DNA of 9,358 nucleotides. It comes from Candidatus Cloacimonadota bacterium (lineage in GTDB: Bacteria > Cloacimonadota > Cloacimonadia > Cloacimonadales > Cloacimonadaceae). This document shows, one piece after another, positions 6,963 through 9,358 of the stretch. The notes beneath the pieces are model-generated. The model saw only the letters and a program-made list of their open reading frames with translations. It searched no databases and was not told where the DNA came from. Each line of letters starts with the position of its first letter. Position 1 is the first letter of the stretch. A program made the position numbers and the translations under genes. Where the stretch lies: contig DAHVPA010000062.1 of the NCBI GenBank assembly GCA_027318525.1, positions 1 to 9,358 on the forward strand, read 5' to 3'.

Positions 6963-6992
6963 AAAAGCCACGCTTTCCCGGCGTGGCTTTTT
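6963..6992. terminator. Bidirectional Rho-independent terminator
   Basis: Arms AAAAGCCACGC (6963-6973) and GCGTGGCTTTT (6981-6991) pair perfectly over 11 bp around TTTCCCG, with a run of five T on the plus strand and TTTTG on the minus strand. It lies 24 bp after the foldase stop and 22 bp after the stop of the convergent amidotransferase-like gene, so it can end both transcripts. Confidence 0.9.
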
Positions 6993-7014
6993 GTTTATGT
7001 ATTAAAAGTAAAGC

Positions 7015-8322
7015 TTACCGGTAATAGACCACCTTGCCGGAAGTCTGTTCAGTTCCACGCTTCAGCCTGATATAGTAAATCCCTTGGGCTGCAGGGCGAC
7101 CAGTCTGGTCAGTTCCCTGCCAGTATAAGGTGTGGCTGCCTTTGTTCAATACTTCGTTTATCAGGTTTCTTACCAGTTGTCCACGCGTATTGTAAACTCT
7201 GATAGACACCCTTTGTGAAGTCTCCAAAGTAAAGCTGATCCGGATACCGTCCTGATTAACCAATTGCGGAGGTCCCGCTATCCTGCGCCTGAAGTTCACA
7301 GGTTGCTGCGAAGGCAGCCTGGATAAAGCGGGAGCTTCTTCCAGCCAATCTGTTTTCAACTGCATACTCCCGTCTGTATCAAAGATAGCCAATTGATTCT
7401 GAAGCAGTTCTGTTTCGTCTGTGCCAAGTGCACCTGTCCTGATACCCCACCAACCGTCTGAATTCGCTTTGTAACATAGTTTGTAGCCACTGTTGAGACC
7501 AATCACAGGAGTTGAACGAAATGCCAACAAGCGTTGACCATCACTCAGGATAAAGTTGACAACATTCGTTGACAGTGCCTGTTGCTGCTTTAATTTATAC
7601 AGGGCGGTCTGCATTCCGGTTTCTACGTCATACCCAGCAGCCTGAATGTGGCACATCAGGTAGTTGAATAGCAACTCACTGTCTATCCAGCAGGCTGGAG
7701 AGCCGGCATCCTGGAAATCTGAATAATCAGGCTGATGCGTTTCAAACCAGAAGCTATCAAGACTGTAGATTTCGTCCAGCATAAAACCGCGCGTGGCACT
7801 GGAAATACTGCCATTGTGCATCAGACTGTAGGTGCGCCCATTCAGAGTCATGCGAAAAGGATGGTTACCCGGAGCAAAGGGATTGGAACTCGCATTGCGG
7901 GCATGGCACAGGATGATGGAAGAGCGTTCCTCCTGCCTGACAAGCTGCAGCAGCGCCTTATCCATGACATCCGCCGGATTTCCTGCACCAAACATTCCGC
8001 CGTCATACCAGACCCGGTTCAACTCTGCTTCGGAGTGCACATATTTATACCAGCAGTTTCTATCCTGGAGAACGGGATTGCCCTCGATATAACTGACCAT
8101 CCCATAACCATCGTTGTTCTGCATGCTGTTGGAACGTTCCATCACATAAGCTATGTAATCCAGTGGCGAGTCAAATTCAGCTATCCCTTCTGCCAGCGGT
8201 GTCTTGACGAAATCGGAAAATGCCTTGCCCTGCCTGAAGATGAGCGCAGCCATATCGCAAGCCGGCAGTGAAGTAGTCAGCAGTGCCAAAAGCAGCAGGC
8301 AGGACAGGATTTTTCTCATCAT
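7015..8322 (-). CDS. Exported class II glutamine-amidotransferase-like Ntn hydrolase with C-terminal sorting domain
   Basis: A 435-residue protein with three parts. Residues 1-21 are a signal peptide (MMRK, Leu-rich core, SLPA). The catalytic part (22-about 330) matches, from memory, YafJ/EgtC-like class II amidotransferases (GATase_4), which use an N-terminal Cys to hydrolyse amides: Cys22 just after SLPA, DGYGMVSY (71-78), ILCHARNAS (137-145), NHPF (153-156), MHNGSI (168-173) and DSELLFNYL (214-222). Residues about 360-435 are a FlgD-like/type IX sorting domain: SIRVYNTRGQLVRNL, GSHTLYWQG, GIYYIRL and a closing SGKVVYYR. Cleavage before Cys22 would expose the nucleophile; LPAC also fits a lipobox, which would block it. 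No Shine-Dalgarno precedes the ATG, and a promoter-like pair ends 6 bp before it. The substrate is unknown; cytoplasmic relatives act on glutamine or gamma-glutamyl compounds. It is single and convergent with the foldase gene. Confidence 0.82.
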   Translation of the reverse strand: MMRKILSCLLLLALLTTSLPACDMAALIFRQGKAFSDFVKTPLAEGIAEFDSPLDYIAYVMERSNSMQNNDGYGMVSYIEGNPVLQDRNCWYKYVHSEAELNRVWYDGGMFGAGNPADVMDKALLQLVRQEERSSIILCHARNASSNPFAPGNHPFRMTLNGRTYSLMHNGSISSATRGFMLDEIYSLDSFWFETHQPDYSDFQDAGSPACWIDSELLFNYLMCHIQAAGYDVETGMQTALYKLKQQQALSTNVVNFILSDGQRLLAFRSTPVIGLNSGYKLCYKANSDGWWGIRTGALGTDETELLQNQLAIFDTDGSMQLKTDWLEEAPALSRLPSQQPVNFRRRIAGPPQLVNQDGIRISFTLETSQRVSIRVYNTRGQLVRNLINEVLNKGSHTLYWQGTDQTGRPAAQGIYYIRLKRGTEQTSGKVVYYR

Positions 8323-8328
8323 ACTTTA

Positions 8329-8356
8329 ACTTTATGCAAGATGTTATCCGTGTCAA
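8329..8356 (-). promoter_or_regulatory. Promoter-like pair close to the amidotransferase-like start
   Basis: On the minus strand TTGACA (8356-8351) is followed after 16 bp by TAAAGT (8334-8329), which is repeated at 8328-8323 directly before ATG 8322. Transcription would begin at or very near the ATG, giving a leaderless mRNA and matching the missing ribosome site. The -10 box is only a 4/6 match. Confidence 0.4.
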
Positions 8357-8371
8357 GCAGTAAATTGCTTG
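8354..8371. repeat. Inverted repeat between the divergent amidotransferase-like and tgt genes
   Basis: Arms CAAGCA (8354-8359) and TGCTTG (8366-8371) flank GTAAAT. The left arm overlaps the TTGACA box of the minus-strand promoter candidate. A further CAAG/CTTG pair follows at 8373-8384. It could be an operator, but the arms are short. Confidence 0.35.
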
Positions 8372-8440
8372 CCAAGATAGCTTGTCCAAATAATTGTATT
8401 CTGATGAATCTCAGTAATTACATCATATAAAGTTGGAACT

Positions 8441-9358
8441 ATGTTTAAATATACTCTGCAAGCCCGCTCAGGCAATGCCCGTGCCGGTATTATCAAGACC
8501 CCTCACGGCGACATCAAGACCCCGGTCTTCATGCCGGTGGGGACAGTCGGCAGCGTCAAAGCCATGTCACCTCATGAACTGGAGGAAGGGCACGCCCAGA
8601 TAATCCTAGGCAACACCTATCACCTCTATCTGCGTCCCGGTCATGAACTCATTCGTGATGCGGGCGGACTGCACAAGTTCATTTCCTGGGACAAACCCAT
8701 GCTCACGGACAGTGGCGGATTCCAGGTGATGAGCCTGGCGAAACTGCGCAAAATCACCAAAGAAGGTGTGAAGTTCCAGTCCCATATCGATGGCTCGCAT
8801 CACCTCTTTACTCCGGAAAAGGTGATGGAAATACAGCAGGCTCTGGGAGCTGATATCATCATGAGCTTCGACGAATGCCCGCCTTTTCCTGCCGAAAGAG
8901 AGTATGTGGAAAAAAGCCTGAAGATTACCCTAAACTGGGCAGCCCGGGGTAAGGAAGCTTTCACTAACACCAAAAAGCAAGCGCTCTTCGGCATCGTGCA
9001 GGGCGGCGTCTATGAAGACCTGCGCGAGAAAAGCGCGCTTAAGCTGATGGAGATGGACTTCGACGGCTACAGTATCGGCGGTTTGGCAGTGGGCGAACCC
9101 AAGGCTGATATGTTCCGCATCACCGAGTTCCTCAATCCCATCCTGCCGCAGGACAAACCGCGTTATCTGATGGGCGTGGGCACCCCCACCGACCTACTCA
9201 ACAACGTCGCCAATGGTGTGGACATGTTTGATTGCGTGATGCCCACCCGCAATGCCCGCAAAGGCAGCATCTTCACCCGTTACGGCAAGATGATTATCAA
9301 GGCAGCCCGTTATAAGGAAGACTTCTCACCCATCGACCCGCAGTGTAAGTGCTACACC
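8441..9358 (+). CDS. tgt: tRNA-guanine transglycosylase, Tgt (3' end outside window)
   Basis: The first 306 residues of an enzyme of usually about 370-380 residues. It swaps guanine 34 for preQ1 (or queuine) in tRNAs for Asp, Asn, His and Tyr, in the queuosine pathway in the cytoplasm. Visible motifs: FMPVGTVGSVKAM (30-42), LGNTYHLYLRPG (56-67), DSGGFQVMSL (90-99) with the catalytic Asp90, FDECPPFPA (143-151), GIVQGGVY (184-191), GGLAVGEP (213-220) and MFDCVMPTRNARKG (262-275) with the nucleophile Asp264. The window ends inside the zinc site, after Cys302 and Cys304 and before the expected third Cys and the His. GLAVGE with Val is the bacterial form. Start ATG 8441 has only a weak GGA upstream; TATAAA at 8426-8431 could be a -10 box but would put the RNA start almost at the ATG. 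No upstream in-frame start is available. Other queuosine genes are not seen. Confidence 0.96.
   Translation, partial: MFKYTLQARSGNARAGIIKTPHGDIKTPVFMPVGTVGSVKAMSPHELEEGHAQIILGNTYHLYLRPGHELIRDAGGLHKFISWDKPMLTDSGGFQVMSLAKLRKITKEGVKFQSHIDGSHHLFTPEKVMEIQQALGADIIMSFDECPPFPAEREYVEKSLKITLNWAARGKEAFTNTKKQALFGIVQGGVYEDLREKSALKLMEMDFDGYSIGGLAVGEPKADMFRITEFLNPILPQDKPRYLMGVGTPTDLLNNVANGVDMFDCVMPTRNARKGSIFTRYGKMIIKAARYKEDFSPIDPQCKCYT

Noticed and set aside
7735..8271. 178-codon plus-strand frame inside the amidotransferase-like gene
   Set aside because: Antisense shadow of a gene with clear catalytic motifs; its own translation shows no domain and no ribosome site supports it.
1..9358. CRISPR array, insertion sequence, prophage or defence system
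   Set aside because: No direct repeat array, transposase, integrase, terminal repeats or nuclease-type motifs seen; gene content is envelope and housekeeping.

Overview
The window looks like chromosomal DNA of an uncultured Gram-negative bacterium, probably from the FCB (Fibrobacterota-Chlorobiota-Bacteroidota) supergroup or a neighbouring phylum such as Cloacimonadota. The clues are type IV pilus genes with a large DUF4900-like surface protein, a periplasmic SurA/PpiD-type foldase fused to TPR-like repeats, and an exported enzyme ending in a FlgD-like/type IX secretion sorting domain. Clear Shine-Dalgarno sites (AGGAGG, GGAGG) on most pilus genes argue against a typical Bacteroidota genome. 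The phylum is inferred from these features, not from a database search.

Layout. Positions 1-4333 (minus strand) hold a type IV pilus operon, read right to left: major-pilin-like protein, retraction ATPase PilT (TTG start), PilV/GspI-like minor pilin, PilW/GspJ-like minor pilin, and a very large pilin-like protein that runs off the left edge. Gaps are 28-70 bp. Positions 4334-4847 are a 514-bp divergent control region. It contains a good sigma-54-type -24/-12 element just upstream of the pilin gene, an inverted repeat beside it, rival sigma-70-like boxes, a strong plus-strand promoter candidate about 260 nt before the next gene, and an 8-bp-arm hairpin in the long leader that promoter would create. 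Positions 4848-6938 (plus) encode an exported two-domain parvulin-type foldase with C-terminal TPR-like helices. It ends at an 11-bp-stem terminator that also serves the convergent gene. Positions 7015-8322 (minus) encode an exported class II glutamine-amidotransferase-like Ntn hydrolase with a C-terminal sorting domain. Positions 8441-9358 (plus) hold tgt, cut by the right edge.

How the parts fit. The pilus operon supplies filament subunits, tip or initiation subunits and the retraction motor; the assembly ATPase, platform and secretin genes are not in the window. The foldase probably helps envelope proteins fold and may link to outer-membrane assembly through its TPR part. The amidotransferase-like protein is an envelope or secreted enzyme. 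tgt is a tRNA-modification housekeeping gene with no evident tie to the others.

Most notable: (i) the exported amidotransferase, in which removal of the signal peptide would itself expose the catalytic N-terminal cysteine, although the same site also reads as a lipobox; (ii) the sigma-54-like pilin promoter with an adjoining inverted repeat; (iii) the unusually large DUF4900-like protein at the end of the minor-pilin operon.
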